From: Pirellulales bacterium
GTDB taxonomy: Bacteria > Planctomycetota > Planctomycetia > Pirellulales > Thermoguttaceae
Direction: 5' to 3'
Length of the DNA stretch: 5,487 nt
Assembly: GCA_030607895.1 (NCBI GenBank)
Contig: JAUWJC010000313.1
Location: 1 to 5,487, forward strand
A model generated the notes under the pieces. That model was given only the letters and a program-made list of their open reading frames with translations, searched no databases and had not been told where the DNA came from. Numbering within the stretch: position 1 is the first letter of the stretch; the number at the start of each line of letters is the position of its first letter. Made by a program: the position numbers and the translations under genes. Positions 1-5,487 of this stretch are shown here, piece after piece.

Positions 1-1
1 C

Positions 2-85
2 GGGTTCATCCCGCTGGGGGCCGAGCAGCTTAGTACCAACTGGGATTGCTCGCCGCTGGGCGAGGCGGGGATTTTTACCGTTTGA
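2..85 (+). CDS. C-terminal end of an unidentified upstream gene (partial)
   Basis: One frame stays open from the window edge to a TGA at 83-85 and reads as 27 residues ending in LGEAGIFTV. The other forward frame starting at base 1 hits a TAG at 31-33. The next gene on the same strand starts about 95 bases downstream, so this could be the preceding member of the same operon. By analogy with related clusters a DUF58 protein, a MoxR-type ATPase or another membrane or secreted protein would be plausible, but the 27 residues contain no motif I recognise, and I assign no function. That it is coding at all is inferred from the open frame and its position only. Confidence 0.4.
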   Translation, partial: GFIPLGAEQLSTNWDCSPLGEAGIFTV

Positions 86-101
86 ATTGAGTATGTGATT
101 T

Positions 102-155
102 GTAGGCCGGGTTGCAACCCGGCGGTGATTCGTGCCGGGTCACGACCCGGCCTAC
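102..155. repeat. REP/BIME-like double palindrome with GTAG ends
   Basis: Two short palindromes face each other. The left one, 106-123, is a perfect 18-base palindrome built on GCCGGGT/ACCCGGC. The right one, 134-151, has the same 7-base arms around the four bases CACG. The whole unit is also an inverted repeat: 102-112 (GTAGGCCGGGT) is the exact reverse complement of 145-155, and 18 of 22 positions match over the full arms. The outer GTAG next to a hairpin is the hallmark of REP sequences mobilised by REP-associated tyrosine transposases (RAYTs), and two units in opposite orientation form a BIME. No RAYT gene is in the window. The element lies in the gap before the BatA-like gene and would form a strong hairpin in any transcript crossing it. 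Confidence 0.8.
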
Positions 156-179
156 CATGCTAAACAAAAGCATAAACTG

Positions 180-1937
180 ATGGTCCTGACGTCGCCCTTA
201 ATGCTGCTGGGATTTCTCGCGTTGCCCGTGCTGGCGGCCGTGTATTGGCTGCGGAGCCGGTCGCGCCGCGCGGTCGTCTCCAGTCTGGCGTTTTGGATCG
301 ATCAGCGTCGTCCCCGGCGCGGCGGGCGCATTCTGCATCGCATGCAGGCGCCGCTGGCCTTCTTTCTCGAACTACTGGCAATCGCCATGCTGGTCTCGGC
401 GGCGGCCGGGCCGGCCTTGCTGAAACGGGACGTCGTCCGCCCGTTGACGGTCGTGCTGGACGATTCATATTCCATGCAAGCCCGTCGCGGAGCCACCTCG
501 GCCCGCGATCGTGCCGAGACGGCGCTGACCGAGGAATTGCGTAAAAACAACTACGTCGCCCGGTTCATCCTGTCCGGCGCGCGGCCGCGTTTGATCGGCC
601 AAACGGTGCGCGATCCGGACCGCGCCGAAGAGGTCTTCACGCAGTGGACCGGCCAAAGTCCCACGGCCGATCTGCCGGCGGCGATTACATTGGCCACGGA
701 GGTGGGCGACCGGACCACGAGAATCCTCGTGCTCAGCGATCAGCCGCCGAAAATGGAACTCGAAAGCAGTCAGATCCAGTGGTGGGCCTTCGGCGAGAAA
801 CTGCCGAACATGGCCTTCACCGCCGCCACGCGAAACCGCGGCGTCGAAAACGAGCGAGTCTTGCTGGAGTTGGCTTGTTTGGCCGACTCGCCCGGCCAAA
901 GCAAGATGAACATCCGATGCAGCGAGCGATATGAAGTGACGACCAGTTTGGTTGAATTGGAAGGCGGGGCCACCAAGCAGATTTTCCTGGACCTGCCGCC
1001 CGATTCGCCGGTCCTGAGTGCTTCGATCGACGCCGACGCACTGGAGATCGACAATCAGGTTCTCTTGCTACCCGAGTCGGCGAAACCTCTGCGGGTGTCG
1101 ATCGACGTCTCCGACAAAGACCTGCGTCGCGCGGTCGTTCATGCACTGGAGGCCACCGGCGGAACAATCGTTGTTTCCGAGCGGCCCGAGTTGGTCGTCT
1201 GCAACAAGTCCGGGGCTATCAACGGCGATGCGTGGCGGATGGAGATTCTCGGCGACAAGGAAGCAGCGGCCTATGCCGGGCCGTTCGTGATCGACCACAA
1301 CAATGCCCTGGCCGAGGGGCTTTCGTTGCAGAGCGTCATCTGGTCCGCTTCGCCCAAGTCACAGCCGGCCGGTCTTCCGATCGTGATGGCGGGCAACGTG
1401 CCGCTGCTGACCGAGAGCGAGGACGCCGCCGGACGACGTTGCCTGCGAATGAATCTCGCGCCGGAGCAGTCGAACCTCCACGACTCGCCCGACTGGCCGA
1501 TTCTGTTCGCCAACATCGTCAAGTGGCGACGCGGCGGGCTGCCCGGCGTGGCCGCGCCGAACGTCCGACTGGGACAGACTCTCGACGTCGTGCTGGAAAA
1601 AGAGACCGGGCAGGTGGAAGTTGTTTCACCGGACGAGACAACGCGGAAGTTGGAGGTACACGGCCGGCGCATCGCAACGTCGGCGGACCGCGTCGGCTTG
1701 CACGCGATAAAAACGTTCGACGCCGAGTATCTGTTTTCCTGCAACACGATTTCGCGCGACGAGTCCGACCTGACCGATTGCCGGTCGGGGTGTTGGGGGA
1801 GTTGGAACGAGTCACCGATTTACCAGGATCGGCAAGTCGACCTGAGTTGGGTTTTCCTCGTAGTGGCGATCGTCGCGATGGCGACCCATTTGGCGGTAAT
1901 CGGCAAAAGAGATGATGGAATAACCGAAGGTTCATAA
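180..1937 (+). CDS. BatA-like membrane protein with a vWA domain (aerotolerance-regulator N-terminal family)
   Basis: This 585-residue membrane protein has the layout of BatA-type proteins. The N-terminus MVLTSPLMLLGF leads into a membrane segment (about residues 8-24), a very basic loop containing the family-like VVSSLAFW, a second membrane segment (about 57-79) and a vWA domain. The MIDAS motif is D94-D-S-Y-S98, with the expected Thr near 162 (SPTADL) and Asp near 187 (VLSDQ), so metal binding looks intact. The rest resembles the GATase-like part of the family, including a segment ending in ILFANIVKW (about 442-450) and the conserved ESDL near 528. A third membrane segment spans about 557-574. 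The basic first loop implies an N-out topology with the vWA domain outside the cytoplasm. I chose ATG 180. An in-frame GTG at 132 lies inside a repeat and would prepend hydrophilic, repeat-encoded residues; ATG 201 is a weaker alternative. No clear Shine-Dalgarno precedes 180. Such proteins usually work with MoxR ATPases; the role here is inferred from the family only. Confidence 0.92.
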   Translation: MVLTSPLMLLGFLALPVLAAVYWLRSRSRRAVVSSLAFWIDQRRPRRGGRILHRMQAPLAFFLELLAIAMLVSAAAGPALLKRDVVRPLTVVLDDSYSMQARRGATSARDRAETALTEELRKNNYVARFILSGARPRLIGQTVRDPDRAEEVFTQWTGQSPTADLPAAITLATEVGDRTTRILVLSDQPPKMELESSQIQWWAFGEKLPNMAFTAATRNRGVENERVLLELACLADSPGQSKMNIRCSERYEVTTSLVELEGGATKQIFLDLPPDSPVLSASIDADALEIDNQVLLLPESAKPLRVSIDVSDKDLRRAVVHALEATGGTIVVSERPELVVCNKSGAINGDAWRMEILGDKEAAAYAGPFVIDHNNALAEGLSLQSVIWSASPKSQPAGLPIVMAGNVPLLTESEDAAGRRCLRMNLAPEQSNLHDSPDWPILFANIVKWRRGGLPGVAAPNVRLGQTLDVVLEKETGQVEVVSPDETTRKLEVHGRRIATSADRVGLHAIKTFDAEYLFSCNTISRDESDLTDCRSGCWGSWNESPIYQDRQVDLSWVFLVVAIVAMATHLAVIGKRDDGITEGS

Positions 1938-2033
1938 AGCCGCGACCGTTGGTTGCGCCGGGTGGCACGGGCATCTTGCCCGTGTTCCGGCCAGCACTGG
2001 CGAGACGCCAGTGCCACCCGGCGGCGGCTTTAT
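1934..2033. repeat. Nested inverted-repeat element filling the gap between the two vWA genes
   Basis: The intergenic DNA is a layered palindrome. Two hairpins sit side by side: CACGGGCA at 1966-1973 with TGCCCGTG at 1977-1984, and GCACTGGCG at 1994-2002 with CGCCAGTGC at 2006-2014. A perfect 12-base inverted repeat encloses them, GCCGGGTGGCAC at 1957-1968 with its complement at 2011-2022. Outside that is a further perfect 10-base pair, ATAAAGCCGC at 1934-1943 with 2024-2033. The inner unit has the look of a dispersed repeat (GGTGGCACGGGCATCTTGCCCGTG kind) that I associate with planctomycete genomes. The left outer arm contains the stop codon of the upstream gene (1935-1937), and the right outer arm ends 19 bases before the ATG of the next. 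In the mRNA it could insulate or stabilise the two coding segments; that effect is inference. Confidence 0.82.
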
Positions 2034-2052
2034 AGAGAGAAAAACGCGGCAT

Positions 2053-4860
2053 ATGACACTCACCGATCCATTCTGGATGGTATTAGCGATTCCGTTGGCC
2101 ATGTCGTTGTGGCTTTGGCGGTTGCCTTCGCGGTTGATGTTCGGCCTGCGATGCTTGGCGTTGGCGTTGTTGGTCTTCGCCTTGTGCGGTCTGAGCATGC
2201 GGCTGCCGGTCCGCTCCGGCACGGTGGTTCTGGTTGCCGACCGAAGTCTCTCGATGCCCTCTGGGAGTGAGTCGTTGCAAAAGGAGGCCGCCGACATCGT
2301 CTATTCGACCATCGACCGCGGCGACAAGTTTGCCGTGGTCTCGTTCGCCGAAAAGGCCGCCGTCGAACAGTCGCCTCAGCCGGCGAAGTTCGTCGGTTTT
2401 TCCGCCGAAGTGGGCCGCGAGGCCTCGCATCTGGCCGATGCCCTCGAACTGGCCCTCTCCTTGATCGGACGGGACGAGCCGGGGCGCGTCCTCGTCCTCT
2501 CCGATGGCCGCTGGACCGGACGCGACCTGTCTTCCTTATCGGTCCGGGCATCGGCGGCGGGAATAGCCATCGACTACCGGCTCCTCGAACGCCCCAACGC
2601 CGGTGATCTGGCCGTCGAACGTATCCAGGGACCGGAATCCGCCCTGCCGGGCGAATCGTACATGATTACCGCCTGGATCGATTCGCCGCTGGGGCAACCG
2701 GTCTCATACGAACTGGTCGGCGGCGCGCAGGTCATTGCCCGGGGTACGCAAAACGTTCCGCCGGGTACGAGCCGGTTGATCTTCCGCGACACGGCCGCCG
2801 GGCGCGGCGTTTGTGAGTACGAACTTCGGGTCCAGGCCCCGGGGAACGATCCGGTCCCGGAAAACAACCGTGCCCGGCTGTTGGTTGGCGTACATGGGGC
2901 GCGGCCGATCCTCTGCATCAGTCCGACCGGAAAATCGGGGTTTGCCGATCTGCTCGAAAGGGGCGAACTGAAGGTCGATTCGCGCGCGGCCCCGCAATGC
3001 AACTGGACGCTGGAGGAACTCGCCGGATACTCGGCGGTGTTGCTGGAGAACTCGCCGGCCAACCTGCTCGGCCACATCGGCCTGCAAAACCTCGCCGTCT
3101 GGGTCGCGCAAAGCGGCGGCGGACTGATGTTCACCGGCGGCAAGGATTCCTACGGCCCCGGCGGCTACTACAAGAGTCCGCTCGAACCGATTATGCCGGT
3201 CTCCATGGAACTGCGGCGCGAACATCGCAAGTTGTCGCTGGCGATCGTCGTGGCCCTGGACCGTAGCGGCAGCATGGCCATACCCGTACCCGACGGACGA
3301 GCGAAAATGGACCTGGCCAACCTGGCGACCGCCGAGGTGCTCGAAATGCTCGGGCCGATGGACCAATTCGGCTGCATCGCCGTTGACAGCGCTCCGCACG
3401 AGATCGTGCCGCTGGCCGACGTTGTAGAGAAAAATGCGATGCGGAACAAGGTTCTGCGCATCGAATCGCTCGGCGGCGGAATCTTCGTCTACGAAGCGCT
3501 CAAACGGGCCGTGAGCATGATCGCAAAGGCGAAGGCCGGCACTCGCCACATCATACTCTTCGCCGACGCCGCCGACAGCGAGGAGCCGGGTAACTACAAA
3601 TCGCTGCTGGAAAAGTGCGTCAAGGCCGGAATCACCATCAGCGTTGTCGGGCTGGGTACCGAGAAGGACTGCGACGCCGAGTTGCTGAAGGACATTGCCC
3701 GGCGCGGCAAGGGTCAGTGCATGTTCACCAACGTTGCCCAGGAGTTGCCCCGCCTGTTCGCACAAGACACGTTCCTCATCGCCCGCAGCGCGTTTCTCGA
3801 AGACCCCGTCCAAGTCCGTCCAACCGGCGGCCTGATCTCGATCACCAGCCGACCGCTGGGTGATTTTCCCAACATCGGCGGATACAACCTCTGCTATCTC
3901 CGGCCGGGCGCGAATCTGGCGGTCGTAGCGGTGGACGAGTACAAGGCGCCGGTATTATCCGCGTGGCAGGCCGGCTTGGGACGTGTGCTGTGCTATACCG
4001 GCGAGGCCGACGGGGAATTCACCGGCCCGATCGCCGCTTGGAAAAACGCGGGTGATTTCTTCTCCTCGCTTGCCCGATGGACCGCCGGAAAATCGCAAGG
4101 GCTTGCCGAGAACGTCGTGGCTACGCAAGAACTCCGCAACGGGGTCTGCCGCATAAAGCTGCACCTCGACCCCGAGCGAGAGACGACGCCGTTCGATCGC
4201 CTGCCGGAACTGACCACGCTTTCGGCCGCCCCGGGTGAAGCGGCCACATCGAAGTCCGCCCAAATGCACTGGTCGTCGGCCGATACGTTGATCGGCGAGA
4301 TACCGCTTTCGGGCAGCGAGACGATCCTGACCACGCTCGCCGCGCCCGGCTTGGGGCAGGCCACGCTGGCGCCTATGTGTTTGCCCTACTCGCCGGAATA
4401 TCTGCCGGGTAAACAGGGACGTGGCGCCGCGGCCCTGGAGCAGCTCGCCAAGTCTACCGGCGGCTGTCAACGGCTGAATCTCGGCTCGATCTGGCAGGAC
4501 ATTCCCAAGAAGCCCCGGCTGATTTCGCTCGCGACGTATCTGTTGTTGACGGCGGTCGTGTTCTTCCTGCTGGAGGTAGTGCAGCGCCGCACGGGTTTAT
4601 TGTCCATCCGCTGGCGATCGTTCGGGCTGCAACGGCTCAAGCTGGCCGCGGGAGTGCGAAATCGGACGGCCTCGATCTTCACGCGGAAACCGAGGCCCAA
4701 AACCAAATCCGAACCAGAAAAGGGTGCGGTCCCCGCCGATGCCGAGAAGAAGCCCGCCGCGAAACCACCGCCAGTCAAGGTTGAAACCGACGACGGGGAC
4801 ATGCTGGACGTGCTGAACCGTGCTCAACAGCGCGCCCGCAGCCGAACAAAACGGGACTAA
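2053..4860 (+). CDS. Large membrane protein with two vWA domains and a split GATase-like domain
   Basis: This is a 935-residue protein. Residues 7-22 and 27-47 are membrane segments joined by a basic loop. vWA domain 1 (about 57-180) has D63-R-S-L-S67 and SDG at 150-152, with a Ser (SHLADAL, near 125) in place of the usual Thr. A beta-rich, Ig/CARDB-like stretch follows (about 182-283). Residues 284-385 resemble the first half of a class I glutamine-amidotransferase-like fold (SGGGLMFTGGKDSYGPGGYY) but lack a nucleophile-elbow Cys. vWA domain 2 (about 394-576) has D403-R-S-G-S407 and FADAAD at 503-508. Residues 580-680 resemble the second GATase-like half, with GRVLCYTGEADGEF and a final FFSSLARW. 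A membrane segment (about 823-843) precedes a Lys/Pro/Ala-rich, probably cytoplasmic tail. The start is ATG 2053, behind a weak purine-rich stretch (2034-2044); a GTG at 2011 lies in the repeat and is unlikely. It is probably co-transcribed with the preceding BatA-like gene. The likely role is an extracytoplasmic metal-dependent binding or scaffold protein of the MoxR-associated type, known from the family only. Confidence 0.92.
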   Translation: MTLTDPFWMVLAIPLAMSLWLWRLPSRLMFGLRCLALALLVFALCGLSMRLPVRSGTVVLVADRSLSMPSGSESLQKEAADIVYSTIDRGDKFAVVSFAEKAAVEQSPQPAKFVGFSAEVGREASHLADALELALSLIGRDEPGRVLVLSDGRWTGRDLSSLSVRASAAGIAIDYRLLERPNAGDLAVERIQGPESALPGESYMITAWIDSPLGQPVSYELVGGAQVIARGTQNVPPGTSRLIFRDTAAGRGVCEYELRVQAPGNDPVPENNRARLLVGVHGARPILCISPTGKSGFADLLERGELKVDSRAAPQCNWTLEELAGYSAVLLENSPANLLGHIGLQNLAVWVAQSGGGLMFTGGKDSYGPGGYYKSPLEPIMPVSMELRREHRKLSLAIVVALDRSGSMAIPVPDGRAKMDLANLATAEVLEMLGPMDQFGCIAVDSAPHEIVPLADVVEKNAMRNKVLRIESLGGGIFVYEALKRAVSMIAKAKAGTRHIILFADAADSEEPGNYKSLLEKCVKAGITISVVGLGTEKDCDAELLKDIARRGKGQCMFTNVAQELPRLFAQDTFLIARSAFLEDPVQVRPTGGLISITSRPLGDFPNIGGYNLCYLRPGANLAVVAVDEYKAPVLSAWQAGLGRVLCYTGEADGEFTGPIAAWKNAGDFFSSLARWTAGKSQGLAENVVATQELRNGVCRIKLHLDPERETTPFDRLPELTTLSAAPGEAATSKSAQMHWSSADTLIGEIPLSGSETILTTLAAPGLGQATLAPMCLPYSPEYLPGKQGRGAAALEQLAKSTGGCQRLNLGSIWQDIPKKPRLISLATYLLLTAVVFFLLEVVQRRTGLLSIRWRSFGLQRLKLAAGVRNRTASIFTRKPRPKTKSEPEKGAVPADAEKKPAAKPPPVKVETDDGDMLDVLNRAQQRARSRTKRD

Positions 4861-5261
4861 ACTTTTCCAAAGTCCGTAGGCTTGAGGTCCAGGACGCTGC
4901 GGGTGGCCCCGAACTCGTCGATGAGGGTTCGGCAATCGCGGTCGTAGTCGCAGAAGGTTCGCGGCGAGAGCCGTCCCGCGTCCAGGTCGATCCGCTTGGA
5001 TCGGATGAAAGCGTTGCACAGCTCGCGGACCGTCAGCCCCCCTTTGGTGCCGGGTGTGCGTCCGGCGTACAAATCATCCTTCTGATCGAGGTACTCAGTA
5101 AGCGCGCCATTCGGGTCGTCCCATACGCCGAAGTAGTACGTTTTACCCCGAATGGTCTTCGCCCACTTCCCAACCGCGTGTGGGTAGAGGGGAAAGTCGG
5201 AACGGGGCTTGGCGGGCTTATCCCCTTTACGTTTCCTGATAGGTGGGGTAAACTTAGATAT
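4857..5261 (-). pseudogene. Tyrosine recombinase (integrase) fragment, N-terminal part only
   Basis: The minus strand is open from just after a TGA (5265-5267) to a TAG at 4859-4857. Reading from the AUA at 5261-5259 gives 134 residues. A basic leader (KRKGDKPAKPRSDFPLYPH) is followed by an arm-binding or AP2-like integrase segment, KWAKTIRGKTYYFGVWDDP (about 32-50), then YLDQKDDLYAGRTPG, then the start of the SAM-like core-binding domain (TVRELCNAFIRSKR...LSPRTFCDYDRDC). It stops at LKPTDFGKV, mid-domain. Full-length relatives are roughly 350-400 residues, so the rest of the core-binding domain and all catalytic residues (the Arg, His-x-x-Arg and Tyr set) are missing. There is no in-frame ATG, GTG or TTG before a TTG at 5072-5070, which lies 63 residues into clearly homologous sequence. 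Its stop overlaps the stop of the convergent vWA gene. A remnant is the best reading; a translated DNA-binding fragment is possible. Confidence 0.85.
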
Positions 5262-5264
5262 TCG

Positions 5265-5272
5265 TCACCTCC
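5265..5272 (-). promoter_or_regulatory. Strong Shine-Dalgarno sequence (GGAGGTGA) for the integrase fragment
   Basis: On the minus strand GGAGGTGA is a near-perfect complement of the 16S rRNA 3' end. Six bases separate its GGAGG core from the AUA at 5261-5259, the spacing expected for a real initiation site. It decides the start of the integrase reading, since no standard start codon follows in frame. A GTG overlapping the motif (5268-5266) opens a different frame that stops after four codons (ACG AAT ATC TAA), so it cannot serve the integrase. Confidence 0.6.
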
Positions 5273-5357
5273 GATGTTAGTCAGGTGGCGTCTGGCCTTC
5301 GTTGGACCAACCGGCGGGGGCCAAACTTGAATACACGTTACCCTTGCAGTACAACCT

Positions 5358-5376
5358 ACCGTAAAACAACCGTAAA
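5358..5376. repeat. Pair of 8-base direct repeats one helical turn apart
   Basis: ACCGTAAA occurs at 5358-5365 and again at 5369-5376, exactly 11 bases apart, in the AT-richer spacer between the integrase fragment and the tRNA gene. Same-face spacing upstream of an integrase could mark a binding site for a recombinase arm domain, an excisionase or a regulator. Two short copies can also arise by chance. No further exact copy was seen nearby. Confidence 0.3.
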
Positions 5377-5392
5377 GGGGTGGGGGGTAGAA

Positions 5393-5420
5393 TTGAAAAA
5401 CAGCCGCAACTCTTTATGTC
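5393..5420 (+). promoter_or_regulatory. Possible promoter of the tRNA gene
   Basis: TTGAAA at 5393-5398 resembles a -35 box (5 of 6 to TTGACA). TATGTC at 5415-5420 is a weak -10 box (3 of 6), with a 16-base spacer. A start a few bases after it would fall just ahead of the tRNA at 5431, which is where a tRNA promoter is expected. The -10 match is poor, so the call is tentative. Confidence 0.3.
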
Positions 5421-5430
5421 ACAAAGATTT

Positions 5431-5487
5431 GCCAGCGTAGCTTCAATTGGCAGAGCACCGCATTCGTAATGCGGGGGTTAAGGGTTC
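5431..5487 (+). tRNA. tRNA-Thr (anticodon CGT), 3' end cut off by the window
   Basis: The first 57 bases of a canonical tRNA are present. The 5' acceptor strand is GCCAGCG (5431-5437). The D stem is GCTT (5440-5443) with GAGC (5453-5456), including one T-G pair, and the D loop carries the conserved GG. The anticodon stem CCGCA (5458-5462) pairs perfectly with TGCGG (5470-5474) around the loop TTCGTAA, placing the anticodon CGT at 5465-5467, which reads ACG (threonine). The variable loop is GGGTT, followed by the 5' T-stem strand AAGGG and the beginning TTC of the T loop. The 3' acceptor strand lies beyond the window. The gene points away from the integrase fragment. Confidence 0.95.

Noticed and set aside
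132..179. GTG at 132 as start of the BatA-like gene
   Set aside because: The GTG and the first codons lie in the REP-like palindrome and encode hydrophilic residues not expected before the N-terminal membrane segment. ATG 180 gives a typical family N-terminus.
1232..1915. Open frame of 227 codons on the plus strand inside the BatA-like gene
   Set aside because: It is Arg/Gly-rich out-of-frame sequence with no recognisable motif, whereas the overlapping frame carries family-specific sequence to its C-terminal membrane segment.
2011..2052. GTG at 2011 as start of the second vWA gene
   Set aside because: It lies in the right arm of the inverted repeat. ATG 2053 gives MTLTDPFW followed at once by the membrane segment, as expected.
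1953..2297. Small open frames on both strands across the inter-gene repeat (for example 1953-2270 plus, 1932-2297 minus)
   Set aside because: Their N- or C-terminal parts are translations of the dispersed repeat and the rest overlaps the second vWA gene out of frame.
2704..3813. Long open frame (369 codons) antisense to the second vWA gene
   Set aside because: It lies wholly inside a well-supported coding gene, has low-complexity composition rich in Arg, Gly, Ala and Val, shows no domain, and is the expected shadow of high-GC third positions.
4861..4960. Intrinsic terminator after the second vWA gene
   Set aside because: No GC-rich hairpin followed by a T-run was found. The stretch reads as integrase coding sequence on the other strand.
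4861..5072. TTG at 5072-5070 as the true integrase start
   Set aside because: It would discard 63 residues of clearly integrase-like sequence and has no good Shine-Dalgarno, unlike the AUA site upstream.
5374..5390. G-rich stretch (GGGG T GGGGGG) as a possible quadruplex
   Set aside because: Only two G-runs are present, fewer than the four needed for an intramolecular quadruplex, and no further runs lie close by.

Overview
The window looks like a chromosomal segment of a GC-rich planctomycete. The evidence is a tandem pair of BatA-type and vWA/GATase-like membrane proteins of the kind common in that phylum, intergenic repeats of the TAGGCCGGGT and GGTGGCACGGGCATCTTGCCCGTG kinds that I associate with planctomycete genomes, and an integrase fragment whose N-terminal half resembles a tyrosine-recombinase family I know from planctomycetes. 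The assignment rests on recalled family resemblance, not on a database search.

Layout. Positions 2-85 hold the last 27 codons of an unidentified upstream gene. A short gap follows (86-179), carrying a REP/BIME-like double palindrome with a GTAG end. At 180-1937 (+) is a 585-residue BatA-like protein: two N-terminal membrane segments, a vWA domain with a MIDAS signature, a GATase-like region and a C-terminal membrane segment. The gap to the next gene (1938-2052) is almost filled by a second, unrelated nested inverted repeat. At 2053-4860 (+) is a 935-residue protein of the same architecture but with two vWA domains, the second apparently inserted in a split GATase-like domain. The two genes are co-directional and probably one operon. 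In this superfamily such genes usually sit with a MoxR AAA+ ATPase and a DUF58 protein, neither of which is visible here. The positive-inside pattern puts the vWA domains of both proteins outside the cytoplasm.

The right end (4857-5487) is different in character. On the minus strand, directly abutting and overlapping the stop codon of the second vWA gene, lies the N-terminal third of a tyrosine recombinase (4857-5261). It lacks its whole catalytic domain and has no ATG, GTG or TTG start at its apparent N-terminus, but an AUA codon sits at the right distance from a strong Shine-Dalgarno sequence. A more AT-rich spacer of about 170 bases separates it from a tRNA-Thr(CGT) that runs off the window end. 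Together this looks like the scar of an integrated element beside a tRNA gene. I see no complete undescribed system; the integrase scar and the two repeat elements are the parts most worth a second look.
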